64,000 nt of DNA from assembly GCA_964430565.1 (NCBI GenBank), contig CAYSFD010000025.1, positions 1 through 64,000 on the forward strand, read 5' to 3'. This DNA comes from VBDM01 sp964430565 (GTDB lineage: Bacteria; Pseudomonadota; Gammaproteobacteria; Burkholderiales; SG8-39). The notes under the pieces were generated by a model, which worked only from the letters and a program-made list of their open reading frames with translations, did not search any database and was not told where the DNA came from. Below are positions 51,677-62,022 of this stretch, piece after piece; positions within the stretch are counted from its first letter, which is position 1; each line of letters opens with the position of its first letter. The translations under genes and the position numbers were made by a program.

Positions 51677-53353
51677 TCAGAACAGCCCCACCACCTTGCC
51701 GTCGTCGGTCAGGTCGATCTTCTCGGCCGACGGCACTTTCGGCAGTCCCGGCATGGTCATGACGTCGCCGCACACCATGACGACGAACTCGGCGCCGGCG
51801 GCGAGCCGCACTTCGCGGACGTTGATCACGTGGCCGGAGGGTGCCCCGCGCAGCTGCGGATCGGTCGAAAACGAGTACTGGGTCTTAGCCACGCACACCG
51901 GGTAGTGGCCGTAACCGTCTTCCTGCAGCTTCTTGATCTGGCCGCGCACCTTGGCATCCGCAATGACTTCGCTCGCGCCGTAGATCTTGGTGGCGATGGC
52001 CTTGATCTTCTCCCACAGCGGCAGCGAGTCCTCATAGACGAATTTGAAGTTCGACGGCACCTTTTCAACGAGATCGACCACGGTGCGCGCGACCTGCTCC
52101 GCCCCCTTGCCGCCGTCCGCCCAGTGCGTCGCCAGAATGACGGGCGCTTCGTGGTGCGCCATCTTCTTCTTGAGCAGCTCGATTTCCGCGGGCGTGTCGA
52201 AATTGAAGCGGTTGATCGAGACCACGCACGGCAGCCCGTAGTGATTGCGCACGTTGTTGACGTGGCGCTCGAGATTGGTGATGCCCTTCTCGAGGGCCGC
52301 CAGGTTCTCCTTGCTGACCTCCTTGAGGTCGACACCACCGTGATACTTGAGCGCCCGCACCGTCGCCACGATCACCACAGCGTGCGGCCGCAGTCCCGAC
52401 TTGCGGCACTTGATGTCGATGAATTTCTCCGCGCCGAGGTCGGCGCCGAAGCCCGCTTCGGTCACGCAATAGTCGGCGAGCTTCAGTGCGGTCTGCGTGG
52501 CGATCACCGAGTTGCAGCCGTGCGCGATGTTGGCGAACGGCCCGCCGTGGATGAACGCGGGGCTGTTCTCGAGCGTTTGCACCAGGTTGGGCGCGAGCGC
52601 ATCCTTGAGCAGGACCGTCATCGCGCCGTGCACCTTGAGGTCCTTGGCGCGCACCGGCTTCTGGTCGCGCGTATAGCCGACGACGATGTTGCCCAGGCGG
52701 TTCTTGAGATCCTTGAGCGAAGTGCACAGGCAGAAGATCGCCATCACCTCGGAGGCGACCACGATGTCGAAGCCGTCCTGGCGCGGATAGCCGTTGGCGG
52801 TGCCGCCGAGCGAGACCACGATATCGCGCAGCGCGCGGTCGTTCATGTCCACCACGCGCTTCCAGGTGATGCGCCGCAGGTCGAGCCCGAGCTCGTTGCC
52901 GTGGTGGATATGATTGTCGATCGCCGCCGCGAGCAGGTTGTTGGCAAGACCGATGGCGCTGAAATCGCCGGTGAAATGCAGGTTGATGTCTTCCATCGGC
53001 ACTACCTGGGCATAGCCGCCGCCGGCGGCGCCGCCTTTCATGCCGAATACCGGGCCGAGGCTGGGTTCGCGCAGACAGATGATCGCTTTCTTGCCGATGC
53101 GGTTGAGCGCGTCGCCCAGCCCGACCGTGGTCGTGGTCTTGCCTTCACCGGCCGGCGTCGGCGTGATGGCGGTAACCAGGATCAGCTTGCCGTCCTTCCT
53201 GCTCTTGAGGCTGTCCACGTACTCGAGCGACACCTTCGCCTTGTAGTGGCCGTAGGGGACCAGATGCTCCTCGGGAATGCCGAGCTTCTCGGCGATCTTG
53301 GTGACGCGCAGCATTTTCGCCTGCTGTGCGATTTCAATATCCGACAATGACAT
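51677..53353 (-). CDS. fhs: Formate-tetrahydrofolate ligase
   Basis: ATP-dependent 10-formyl-THF synthetase, 558 aa, the normal length. The P-loop region ITPTPAGEGKTTTTVGLGDAL (split as ITPTPAGEGKT and TTTVGLGDAL), the EPSLGPVFGMKGGAAGGGYAQV segment, and NLVQTLENSPAFIHGGPFANIAHG are diagnostic; only short parts are cited here. It captures formate into the folate pool. Fhs in the same transcript direction 73 bases after the formate dehydrogenase alpha gene means formate from the oxalate cycle can be either assimilated by Fhs or oxidised by FDH. Confidence 0.97.
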   Translation of the reverse strand: MSLSDIEIAQQAKMLRVTKIAEKLGIPEEHLVPYGHYKAKVSLEYVDSLKSRKDGKLILVTAITPTPAGEGKTTTTVGLGDALNRIGKKAIICLREPSLGPVFGMKGGAAGGGYAQVVPMEDINLHFTGDFSAIGLANNLLAAAIDNHIHHGNELGLDLRRITWKRVVDMNDRALRDIVVSLGGTANGYPRQDGFDIVVASEVMAIFCLCTSLKDLKNRLGNIVVGYTRDQKPVRAKDLKVHGAMTVLLKDALAPNLVQTLENSPAFIHGGPFANIAHGCNSVIATQTALKLADYCVTEAGFGADLGAEKFIDIKCRKSGLRPHAVVIVATVRALKYHGGVDLKEVSKENLAALEKGITNLERHVNNVRNHYGLPCVVSINRFNFDTPAEIELLKKKMAHHEAPVILATHWADGGKGAEQVARTVVDLVEKVPSNFKFVYEDSLPLWEKIKAIATKIYGASEVIADAKVRGQIKKLQEDGYGHYPVCVAKTQYSFSTDPQLRGAPSGHVINVREVRLAAGAEFVVMVCGDVMTMPGLPKVPSAEKIDLTDDGKVVGLF

Positions 53354-53425
53354 GCTTCTCCTCTCCTGAAAACATTTCGGCCGCGGAAGGGACGCCGGGC
53401 GTGAAGTCCCGGCGGCGACTTCGCT

Positions 53426-56236
53426 CTATGTGGTTCCCAGTTCGGCGAGCGCCTTGCCGCCGCCGAAACTCGAGTGCACCGGCGTCGGCCCGCCCTTCGT
53501 GACCTTCACCGCGCAGTACTTGAACTCCGGGATTTTCCCGAAGGGATCGAGCGCCGGGTTGGTGAGCAGATTCGCCGCCGCCTCGTAATAGCAGAACGGG
53601 ATGAACACCGCGCCCGGCGGCGTGCCGTCGTCGGCGCGCGCGTAGAGCGAAATCCTTCCGCGCCGCGACTCCACGGTGATCACCTCGCCCGGTTTTGCGC
53701 CGAGCTTGTCCAGATCGAGCGGGTGAAAGGATGCGACCGGTTCCGGCTCGATGTGGTCGAGCACCGTGGCGCGGCGCGTCATCGCGCCGGTGTGCCAGTG
53801 CTCGAGCTGCCTTCCGGTGATGAGCACCATCGGATATTGGCTGTCCGGGCGCTCGGCCGCCGAGATCAGGTCCGCGGGAACGAACTTGCCGCGGCCGGTG
53901 GTCGTGGGAAAGTGCGTCGTGAATACGACCGGTTCGCCCGGATCGCCTTCCTTCTCGCAAGGGTAGGTCACCGACGAATCGCGCTCGAGGCGTTCCCAGG
54001 TGATGCCCGCGATCGAGTCCATGCACTGGCGCATTTCGTCGAACACTTCGCGCGGATGCCTGTAATTCCAGGAAAGACCCATGCGCTTGGCGAGCTCGTT
54101 GATGAGCCAGAGGTCTTCCTTCGCTTCGCCCGGCGGCTCGATCGCTTTGCGCCCGAGCTGCACCATCCGGTCGGTGTTGGTGACGGTGCCCACTTTCTCC
54201 GGCCAGGCGGTCGCCGGCAGCACGACGTCGGCGAGGTAAGCCGTCTCGGTGAGAAAAATGTCCTGCACCACCATGTGATCGAGCGCAGCGAGCGCCTCGC
54301 GTGCATGATCGGCGTCCGGATCGGACATCGCCGGGTTCTCGCCCATGATGTACATGCCGCGGATTTCGCGTTTCTTCGCCGCGTTGATGATCTCGACCAC
54401 GGTGAGGCCGGGCTTGGGGTCGAGCTCCATGCCCCACAATTTCTCGAAGCGCGCTTTCGCTTCGGGCGTGGCGACGCGCTGGTAATCCGGATAGAACATC
54501 GGGATCAGGCCCGAGTCCGATGCGCCCTGAACGTTGTTCTGGCCGCGCAGAGGATGCAGGCCGGAGCCCGGCTTGCCGATCTGGCCGGTCGAAAGAGCCA
54601 ACGCGATCAGGCACCTCGCGTTGTCGGTGCCGTGCACGTGCTGCGAGATGCCCATGCCCCACATGATCATCGAGCCCTTGGAAGTCGCGTAGAGGCGCGC
54701 GACCTCGCGGATAGTCTTCGCGTCGATGCCGCACACCAGCGCCATCGCCTCGGGAGAGAACTTCTTCACGTTCTCGGCCAGAGCTTCGTAGCCCGAGGTG
54801 CGGTCGCGGATGAAAGCTTCGTTGACGAGGCCCTCCTCGACGATGACGTGCAGCATCGCGTTGAGGAGCGCCACATCGGTATCGGCCTTGAACTGCAGAT
54901 AATGCGTGGCGTAGCGCGCGAGCTCGCCGCGTCGCGGATCCGCAACGATAAGCTTCACGCCCGCCTTGGCCGCGTTCTTCATCCAGGTCGCGGCGACCGG
55001 GTGGTTCACCGTCGGGTTGGCGCCGATGAGGAAGATCACTTCCGCCTTCCTCACGTCGCGCACCTGGTTCGAGACCGCGCCGGAGTTGATGCCCTCCATC
55101 AGCGCCGCGACGCTCGATGCATGGCACAACCGCGTGCAGTGATCGACGTTGTTCGAGCCGAAGCCGGTGCGCACCAGCTTCTGGAAGAGATAGGCCTCTT
55201 CGTTCGTGCCTTTCGCCGAGCCGAAGCCGGCGAGCGATTTTTTCCCGTACTTGTCGCGGATATCACGCAGGCCTTTCGCGGCGAAATCCAGCGCTTCTTC
55301 CCAGCTCGCCTCTCGGAATACCTCGGACCAGTTGTCCGGATCGACGACGAAGTCCTTGTGCTTTTTCACGCCCGGCTTGCGGATGAGCGGCTTGGTGAGT
55401 CGGTGCTTGTGCTGCACGTAATCGAAACCGTAGCGCCCCTTCACGCACAGCCGGCTGCTGTTGGCAGGCCCTTCGCGGCCCTGCACCCAGAGAATCTTGT
55501 TGCCCTTGACGTTGTAAGTGAGCAGGCAGCCCACGCCGCAGTAGGGGCAGACCGAATCCACGGTCTTGTCCGCCTGGATCTTGCCGACTTCGCGCGCCGG
55601 CATGAGCGCGCCCGTCGGGCAGGCCTGCACGCACTCACCGCAGGCGACGCAGGTGGAATCGCCCATCGGATCGTCGAGGTCGAACACGATCTTGGAGTGC
55701 TCGCCGCGGTGCGCGTAGCCGATGACGTCGTTGACCTGTTCCTCGCGGCAGGCACGCAGGCAGCGCGTGCACTGGATACACGCATCCAGGTTCACCGCGA
55801 TCGCGGAGTGCGAGAGATCCGCTTTGGGCTGGCGCCGCGATTCGAAGCGCGGCTTGCCGATCCTGAGCTGTTTCGCCCATTGGTCGAGCTCTGAATTGAG
55901 CGTGTAAGACTTCTCGGGAATGTCCGAAAGCAGCAGCTCGAGCACCATCTTCTGGCTGGTTACGGCGCGCGCGCTGTCGGTGGTCACTTCCATGCCATCC
56001 TGGGGATAGCGGCAGCAGGAAGGCGCGAGCACGCGCTCGCCCTTGATCTCGACCACGCAGGCGCGGCAGTTGCCGTCCGGCCGCATGCCTTCCTTGTAGC
56101 AGAGGCGCGGAATCTCGATTCCGTGATGCCTGGCCGTCTCGATGATGGATTCGTCCGAGCGGCCCACGACGGTCTTGCCGTTCAACTTGAACTCAACGGG
56201 CATCGTCGCCGCTTGCGCGGTGCTTATGCGGTCCAT
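53426..56236 (-). CDS. fdsA: Formate dehydrogenase alpha subunit (molybdopterin, NAD-type)
   Basis: Catalytic subunit of a cytoplasmic FDH, 936 aa. The N-terminal NuoG-like part binds a 2Fe-2S cluster (RLCYKEGMRPDGNCRACVVE) and further 4Fe-4S clusters (CIQCTRCLRACREEQ; CVACGECVQACPTG). Then come the catalytic-domain cluster CPYCGVGCLL and the active-site cysteine in HCTRLCHASSVAA (about residue 377) with the neighbouring His of FDH. There is no in-frame TGA, so it is not a selenoprotein. C-terminal molybdopterin-binding segments include VLITGRQLEHWHTGAMTRR. It lies 100 bases downstream of the fused beta/gamma gene, with a palindromic repeat in the gap. Confidence 0.95.
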   Translation of the reverse strand: MDRISTAQAATMPVEFKLNGKTVVGRSDESIIETARHHGIEIPRLCYKEGMRPDGNCRACVVEIKGERVLAPSCCRYPQDGMEVTTDSARAVTSQKMVLELLLSDIPEKSYTLNSELDQWAKQLRIGKPRFESRRQPKADLSHSAIAVNLDACIQCTRCLRACREEQVNDVIGYAHRGEHSKIVFDLDDPMGDSTCVACGECVQACPTGALMPAREVGKIQADKTVDSVCPYCGVGCLLTYNVKGNKILWVQGREGPANSSRLCVKGRYGFDYVQHKHRLTKPLIRKPGVKKHKDFVVDPDNWSEVFREASWEEALDFAAKGLRDIRDKYGKKSLAGFGSAKGTNEEAYLFQKLVRTGFGSNNVDHCTRLCHASSVAALMEGINSGAVSNQVRDVRKAEVIFLIGANPTVNHPVAATWMKNAAKAGVKLIVADPRRGELARYATHYLQFKADTDVALLNAMLHVIVEEGLVNEAFIRDRTSGYEALAENVKKFSPEAMALVCGIDAKTIREVARLYATSKGSMIMWGMGISQHVHGTDNARCLIALALSTGQIGKPGSGLHPLRGQNNVQGASDSGLIPMFYPDYQRVATPEAKARFEKLWGMELDPKPGLTVVEIINAAKKREIRGMYIMGENPAMSDPDADHAREALAALDHMVVQDIFLTETAYLADVVLPATAWPEKVGTVTNTDRMVQLGRKAIEPPGEAKEDLWLINELAKRMGLSWNYRHPREVFDEMRQCMDSIAGITWERLERDSSVTYPCEKEGDPGEPVVFTTHFPTTTGRGKFVPADLISAAERPDSQYPMVLITGRQLEHWHTGAMTRRATVLDHIEPEPVASFHPLDLDKLGAKPGEVITVESRRGRISLYARADDGTPPGAVFIPFCYYEAAANLLTNPALDPFGKIPEFKYCAVKVTKGGPTPVHSSFGGGKALAELGTT

Positions 56237-56252
56237 CGGTTACCTCTCGCCA

Positions 56253-56326
56253 GGGGACAGGCCACAATCTTTTGCGACCACTCGGAAAATAGACGTGGCA
56301 GAGCTGAAAAATAGTGATCTGTCCCC
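56253..56326. repeat. REP-like inverted repeat between the two FDH genes
   Basis: Eight-base arms GGGGACAG (56253-56260) and CTGTCCCC (56319-56326) enclose 58 bases. The right arm sits in ATAGTGATCTGTCCCCGGTT, a wording I associate with REP elements mobilised by RAYT transposases in betaproteobacteria. No transposase gene is present here. The element falls entirely between stop and start codons. Confidence 0.6.
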
Positions 56327-56336
56327 GGTTTTCATT

Positions 56337-58073
<1,737 letters not shown>

Positions 58074-58079
58074 GCATTC

Positions 58080-58122
58080 ATTCTACGTCCGGGCGCGCGA
58101 GTAAAAGCTTGACAGGCGTCAA
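58080..58122 (-). promoter_or_regulatory. FDH promoter with Fnr-like site 3
   Basis: Palindrome TTGAC-AGGC-GTCAA at 58109-58122 and, on the minus strand, -10 TAGAAT at 58085-58080 (five of six to consensus), first base 30.5 bases from the centre. The start point would fall near 58073-58074, at the first ATG of the gene. Confidence 0.75.
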
Positions 58123-58190
58123 TCATTTCCACGTCGCGCGCCCCGGCCCGGGAGCTGTCGAGGCAAAAGTGAGTGCCGCCTCGCATCCTT

Positions 58191-59069
58191 CTATTTCAGC
58201 ACCGACTTCAGCAGCTTGCCCATCTCCGCGGGGTTCTTGGTCACCTTGATCCCGCATTCTTCCATGACCGCGAGTTTTTCCTGAGCCGTGCCCTTGCCGC
58301 CGGAGATGATCGCGCCCGCATGACCCATGCGTTTCCCCGGCGGCGCGGTGACTCCGGCAATGAAGCCGACCACCGGTTTTTTCATGTTGGCCTTCACCCA
58401 GCGGGCGGCGTTCTCCTCGTCGGAGCCGCCGATCTCGCCCACCATGATGACGGCGTCGGTCTCCGGATCGTCGTTGAACATCTTGAGCACATCGACGTGC
58501 TTCAATCCATTCACCGGATCGCCGCCGATTCCGACGCAGGAAGACTGCCCGAGCCCGAGCTCCATCAGTTGCCCGACCGCTTCATAAGTAAGGGTGCCCG
58601 AGCGCGACACGACTCCGATGCGGCCTTTCTTGTGGATGTGGCCCGGCATGATCCCGATCTTGATCTCATCGGGCGTGATGACCCCGGGGCAATTGGGACC
58701 GATCAGTTTGGTCCTCCTGCCCTGCATCTTGAACTTGGTGCGGATCATGTCGCGCACCGGGATGCCCTCGGTGATGCAGATGACGAGATCGAGATCGGCC
58801 TCGACCGCCTCGTCGATCGCCGCGGCGGCGAAAGGCGGCGGAACGTAGATTACCGAGACGTTGGCGCCGGTCTTCTGCTTCGCTTCCTTCACCGTGGCGA
58901 AAATCGGGATGCCTTCGTAGGACTCGCCCGGTTTTTTCGGGTTGACGCCGGCGACGTAACAGTTCTTGCCGTTCGCGTACTCCTTGCCCGTTTTGGTGTG
59001 AAACTGCCCGGTCTTGCCGGTGATGCCTTGCGTCATCACGCGGGTGTTCTTGTCGATGAGGATGCTCAT
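58191..59069 (-). CDS. sucD: Succinyl-CoA ligase (ADP-forming) alpha subunit-type protein
   Basis: CoA-binding alpha subunit, 292 aa. It starts MSILIDKNTRVMTQGITGKTGQFHT, the standard SucD opening, has the CoA domain NPKKPGESYEGIPIF, and carries the phosphohistidine motif RMGHAGAIISGGKGTAQEKL near residue 250. Its start overlaps the sucC stop by four bases. The pair makes or cleaves succinyl-CoA; related malate-CoA ligases look similar. In the oxalate module it could supply succinyl-CoA to prime CoA transfer to oxalate or recover succinate, which is inference. Confidence 0.94.
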   Translation of the reverse strand: MSILIDKNTRVMTQGITGKTGQFHTKTGKEYANGKNCYVAGVNPKKPGESYEGIPIFATVKEAKQKTGANVSVIYVPPPFAAAAIDEAVEADLDLVICITEGIPVRDMIRTKFKMQGRRTKLIGPNCPGVITPDEIKIGIMPGHIHKKGRIGVVSRSGTLTYEAVGQLMELGLGQSSCVGIGGDPVNGLKHVDVLKMFNDDPETDAVIMVGEIGGSDEENAARWVKANMKKPVVGFIAGVTAPPGKRMGHAGAIISGGKGTAQEKLAVMEECGIKVTKNPAEMGKLLKSVLK

Positions 59070-60235
59070 CGCCCTCCCTTCGCCGCGGCGACCACCTTCT
59101 GCGCGGCGTCTGCCATGTTGTTTCCGGAAATGATCGGCAGCCCCGACTCTGCCAGGATTTTCTTGCCGAGCTCGACGTTCGTTCCTTCAAGCCGCACCAC
59201 GAGCGGCACTTTCAGGCTCACCTGCTTCGCCGCTGCCACCACGCCCGCCGCGATCACGTCGCATTTCATGATGCCGCCGAAGATGTTGACGAGGATCGCC
59301 TTCAGGTAGGGGATGCGCAGCATGATCTTGAACGCCTCGGTGACCTTCTCGGTTGTCGCGCCCCCGCCCACATCGAGAAAGTTTGCAGGGCTGCCGCCGT
59401 AGAGCTTGATGATGTCCATGGTCGCCATCGCAAGCCCCGCGCCGTTGACCAGGCAGCCGATGTCGCCGTCGAGCTGGATGTAATTGAGGTCGTGCTTGGA
59501 AGCCTCGACCTCGGCCGGGTCCTCCTCGTCGAGGTCGCGCAATTGCTGCAGGTCCGGGTGGCGGAACAGCGCGTTGTCGTCGAAATCGATCTTGGCGTCG
59601 AGCGCGACCACTTTTCCATCGCCGGTAAGGATGAGCGGATTGATCTCGGCGAGGCTCGCGTCGATGTCGTCGAACGCCTTGTAGAGCGCTTTCAGGATCG
59701 TGCGGGCTTGCGGCAAGCTCGCGGCGGGGACGCCAATCTTCTTCGCGACCTCGTCGGCCTCCGCGTCCTTCAGTCCCGTTCCCGGATCGACGAACACCTT
59801 GTGGATCTTCTCGGGCGCCTTGGCCGCAACTTCCTCGATGTCCATGCCACCTTCGCTGGAAGCCATCAGGGCGACGCGCTGCGTGCCGCGGTCCACCACC
59901 ATGCCGACGTAGAGCTCCTTCTTGATGTCGGCGCCCTCTTCGATCAGGAGGCGCCTGACCTTCTGTCCTTCGGGCCCGGTCTGGTGGGTCTTGAGCATCA
60001 TGCCGAGAATCTTCCCAGCCGATTCCCGCAGCTCGCCCTCGGACTTCACCACCTTCACCCCGCCGCCCTTTCCGCGGCCGCCGGCGTGGATCTGCGCCTT
60101 CACTACCCAGACCTTGCCGCCCAGTTCTCTTGCCGCCTTGACCGCCTCGTCGACAGAGAAGCACGGCACGCCGCGGGGCGTCGCGACGCCGTACTTGCGG
60201 AGAATTTCCTTCGCCTGGTATTCGTGAATTTTCAT
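59066..60235 (-). CDS. sucC: Succinyl-CoA ligase (ADP-forming) beta subunit-type protein
   Basis: ATP-grasp beta subunit, 389 aa. Landmarks are MKIHEYQAKEILRKYGV, VVKAQIHAGGRGKGGGVK, ILVNIFGGIMKCDVIA and VPLVVRLEGTNVELGKKIL. The segment LDGDIGCLVNGAGLAMATMD and GGGATTEKVTEAF read more like SucC than like malate thiokinase MtkA. It is preceded by a TTGAC-N4-GTCAA site with a GATTAT -10, so it appears to be co-regulated with the oxalate and formate genes rather than placed with the TCA-cycle sucAB-lpd genes. Confidence 0.94.
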   Translation of the reverse strand: MKIHEYQAKEILRKYGVATPRGVPCFSVDEAVKAARELGGKVWVVKAQIHAGGRGKGGGVKVVKSEGELRESAGKILGMMLKTHQTGPEGQKVRRLLIEEGADIKKELYVGMVVDRGTQRVALMASSEGGMDIEEVAAKAPEKIHKVFVDPGTGLKDAEADEVAKKIGVPAASLPQARTILKALYKAFDDIDASLAEINPLILTGDGKVVALDAKIDFDDNALFRHPDLQQLRDLDEEDPAEVEASKHDLNYIQLDGDIGCLVNGAGLAMATMDIIKLYGGSPANFLDVGGGATTEKVTEAFKIMLRIPYLKAILVNIFGGIMKCDVIAAGVVAAAKQVSLKVPLVVRLEGTNVELGKKILAESGLPIISGNNMADAAQKVVAAAKGGR

Positions 60236-60261
60236 GTCGGTGGATCCAAGATCTAAACGTA

Positions 60262-60304
60262 ATAATCACCGCCGGCGGCGAAAGCACTCATTGACGCCCG
60301 TCAA
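60262..60304 (-). promoter_or_regulatory. sucCD promoter with Fnr-like site 4
   Basis: Palindrome TTGAC-GCCC-GTCAA at 60291-60304; minus-strand -10 GATTAT at 60267-60262, first base 30.5 bases from the centre. The predicted start lies near 60255, giving a leader of about 20 bases before ATG 60235. Confidence 0.7.
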
Positions 60305-60382
60305 GCGTTTGATACTCAGGGCAGCGGTCCTTTCGCCTTCGCTTCTGGCGCGGCAAGTGACGCACTCGTTCGCCGCGAGATT

Positions 60383-61009
60383 TCACGCGAGTTTCATCAC
60401 CACCATCCCGAGCACGTTGGCGGCCGAATCGGCGCGGTCGGACATGTTGGAAATGTGGCGATAGACCTCGCGGCGATAGAACAGGCCGGGCAGCCGCGCC
60501 GGGTCGTCGGCGTGAGAGAACAGATCCTTGATCGCGGCACGGTACAGGTGTTCGACCTCGCGTTCCATCTTGTGCACCTCGTGGGCATGGTCGCCTGCGA
60601 CGCGCGGGTTCTTCGCCAACCGCAGGATCGCCTGCTCGAGCTGCTGCGCCTCCTGGAAGACGACCGCGACCATACGGCGGATGGGATCGTCGGCCTGCAC
60701 CCTGAGGATGCTCATCTCCTCCATGGTGGTCAGCGCATAGGTCACCATGTCCTCGTAGCAATGCGACAGGTTGAAGATGTCCTCGCGGTCGATCGGGGTG
60801 ATGAACGTCTTGTGCAGCTCATCGATGAGCACCTGGCGCAACTCGCTCGCATCGTTGGCGAGCCCGCGCAGGGTCTCGATCGTCTCCTCGTTCACATCAC
60901 CGAGCTTGTGCAGCAGGCAGCGGATCGCCTCGACCGATTTCGCGGCCTGCGCGATCAGCATCGAGACGAATTTATTCTCTTTATTCAAGCCTTTGTCGAA
61001 CCATCCCAT
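60383..61009 (-). CDS. DUF47 (PhoU-like) phosphate transport accessory protein
   Basis: A 208-aa all-helical protein of the DUF47/TIGR00153 group, distantly related to PhoU and normally encoded beside PiT transporters, whose activity it probably modulates. The start follows the PiT stop by two bases, so the pair is translationally coupled. Typical segments are LIDELHKTFITPIDREDIFNL and KMEREVEHLYRAAIKDLFSH, with acidic residues that bind metal in PhoU. It ends the same-strand run HAD-PiT-DUF47. No Pho box is visible. Confidence 0.92.
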   Translation of the reverse strand: MGWFDKGLNKENKFVSMLIAQAAKSVEAIRCLLHKLGDVNEETIETLRGLANDASELRQVLIDELHKTFITPIDREDIFNLSHCYEDMVTYALTTMEEMSILRVQADDPIRRMVAVVFQEAQQLEQAILRLAKNPRVAGDHAHEVHKMEREVEHLYRAAIKDLFSHADDPARLPGLFYRREVYRHISNMSDRADSAANVLGMVVMKLA

Positions 61010-61011
61010 CG

Positions 61012-62013
61012 TCAGCCTCCTGGAGTCAGCGTCGCTTCGACAAGGCGAAGCAGGGGTACGGCCAGCAAAGCCGCCGCCGGCAGCGTCAGTGCCCAGGCGA
61101 CCGCGATCTCACCGAGGGCGGACCAACGCACCTGCGACTTGCGCTCGGCCGCTCCCGCGCCGACGATCGCCAGGCTCACGACCTGCGTCGTGCTGACCGG
61201 CCCTCCGGCGAGCGACATGGCCAGGATCGTCGCGGCCGAGGCTGTCTGCGCGGTGAAGCTGTGAATCGGGCGAATGCGGTAGAAGCGCAAGCCTAGGGTG
61301 CGAATGATGCGCCAGCCCCCGACCGCAGTCCCCAGGGCGATTGCCGAGGCGCTGAGCACGATGCTCCACCACGGCACGACGAACACCGGCGTCAGCCCAA
61401 GCGCCACCAACCCCAGCGCGATCATGCCGACCGTTTTCTGCGCGTCGTTCGCGCCATGGCTCAATGCGAGCGCTGCCGCAGTCAGAACCTGCACGCGGGA
61501 CAGCACGATGTTCGCCCTGGGGGTCGCGTTGCGCAGCAGCCACCGCGTCGAGCGCATGATCCCCACCGCGGCGACGAAGCCGAGGATGGGCGAGGTCAGC
61601 AATGCGACTCCCACCTTCCATAGCCCCTGCACCTGGATCGCGGCGGGGCCGGAGGCGATCGCGGCCGCGCCGATCAATCCGCCGATCAGGGCATGGGACG
61701 AACTCACGGGAATGCCGTAATACCAGGCCAGCGCGTTCCACAGGCCCGCGCTCAGCAGCGCCGCGAGCACCACGGCAATCGTGATCGATCCCGGATCCAC
61801 CACCCCGGCGCCGACCGTCTCGGCGACGGCGACCCCGAGCAGGAACGGGCCCGCAAGACTCCCCAGCGCGGCGAGGGCGAGCGCGCCGCGCGCGCTCATC
61901 GCACGCGAGGCGATCATGGTCGCGACCACGTCCGCGCTGTCGTGCATCCCGTTCAGGAAATCGAACGCCAGCGCGACGGCCAACAACACGAGCAACAGCG
62001 TCAATGCCGACAT
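61012..62013 (-). CDS. Inorganic phosphate transporter, PiT family
   Basis: Low-affinity metal-phosphate:proton symporter of 333 aa with ten or so helices. The duplicated PiT signature is present: AFDFLNGMHDSADVVATMIASR in the N-terminal half and ALSHGANDAQKTVGMIALGLVALG in the C-terminal half (only key parts: NGMHDSADVV and SHGANDAQKT). GIPVSSSHALIGGLIGAA is the other conserved loop. It lies 9 bases after the HAD gene. The usual first-repeat NDSAN pattern is DSADV here, a modest variation. Selectivity for phosphate over sulfate cannot be proven from sequence alone. Confidence 0.93.
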   Translation of the reverse strand: MSALTLLLVLLAVALAFDFLNGMHDSADVVATMIASRAMSARGALALAALGSLAGPFLLGVAVAETVGAGVVDPGSITIAVVLAALLSAGLWNALAWYYGIPVSSSHALIGGLIGAAAIASGPAAIQVQGLWKVGVALLTSPILGFVAAVGIMRSTRWLLRNATPRANIVLSRVQVLTAAALALSHGANDAQKTVGMIALGLVALGLTPVFVVPWWSIVLSASAIALGTAVGGWRIIRTLGLRFYRIRPIHSFTAQTASAATILAMSLAGGPVSTTQVVSLAIVGAGAAERKSQVRWSALGEIAVAWALTLPAAALLAVPLLRLVEATLTPGG

Positions 62014-62022
62014 GGTTCCGGA

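Noticed and set aside
53474..55894. Long + strand open frame opposite the FDH alpha gene
   Set aside because: Antisense shadow; its composition is Arg/His/Val-rich with no recognisable motif, and the minus strand encodes all FDH cluster ligands.
53426..56236. FDH alpha as a selenoprotein
   Set aside because: The active-site position is an ordinary Cys codon in RLCHASS, and the frame contains no internal TGA.
59066..60235. SucCD-like pair as malate-CoA ligase of the serine cycle
   Set aside because: Sequence wording is closer to SucC/SucD, and no other serine-cycle gene (malyl-CoA lyase, hydroxypyruvate reductase) is in the window.
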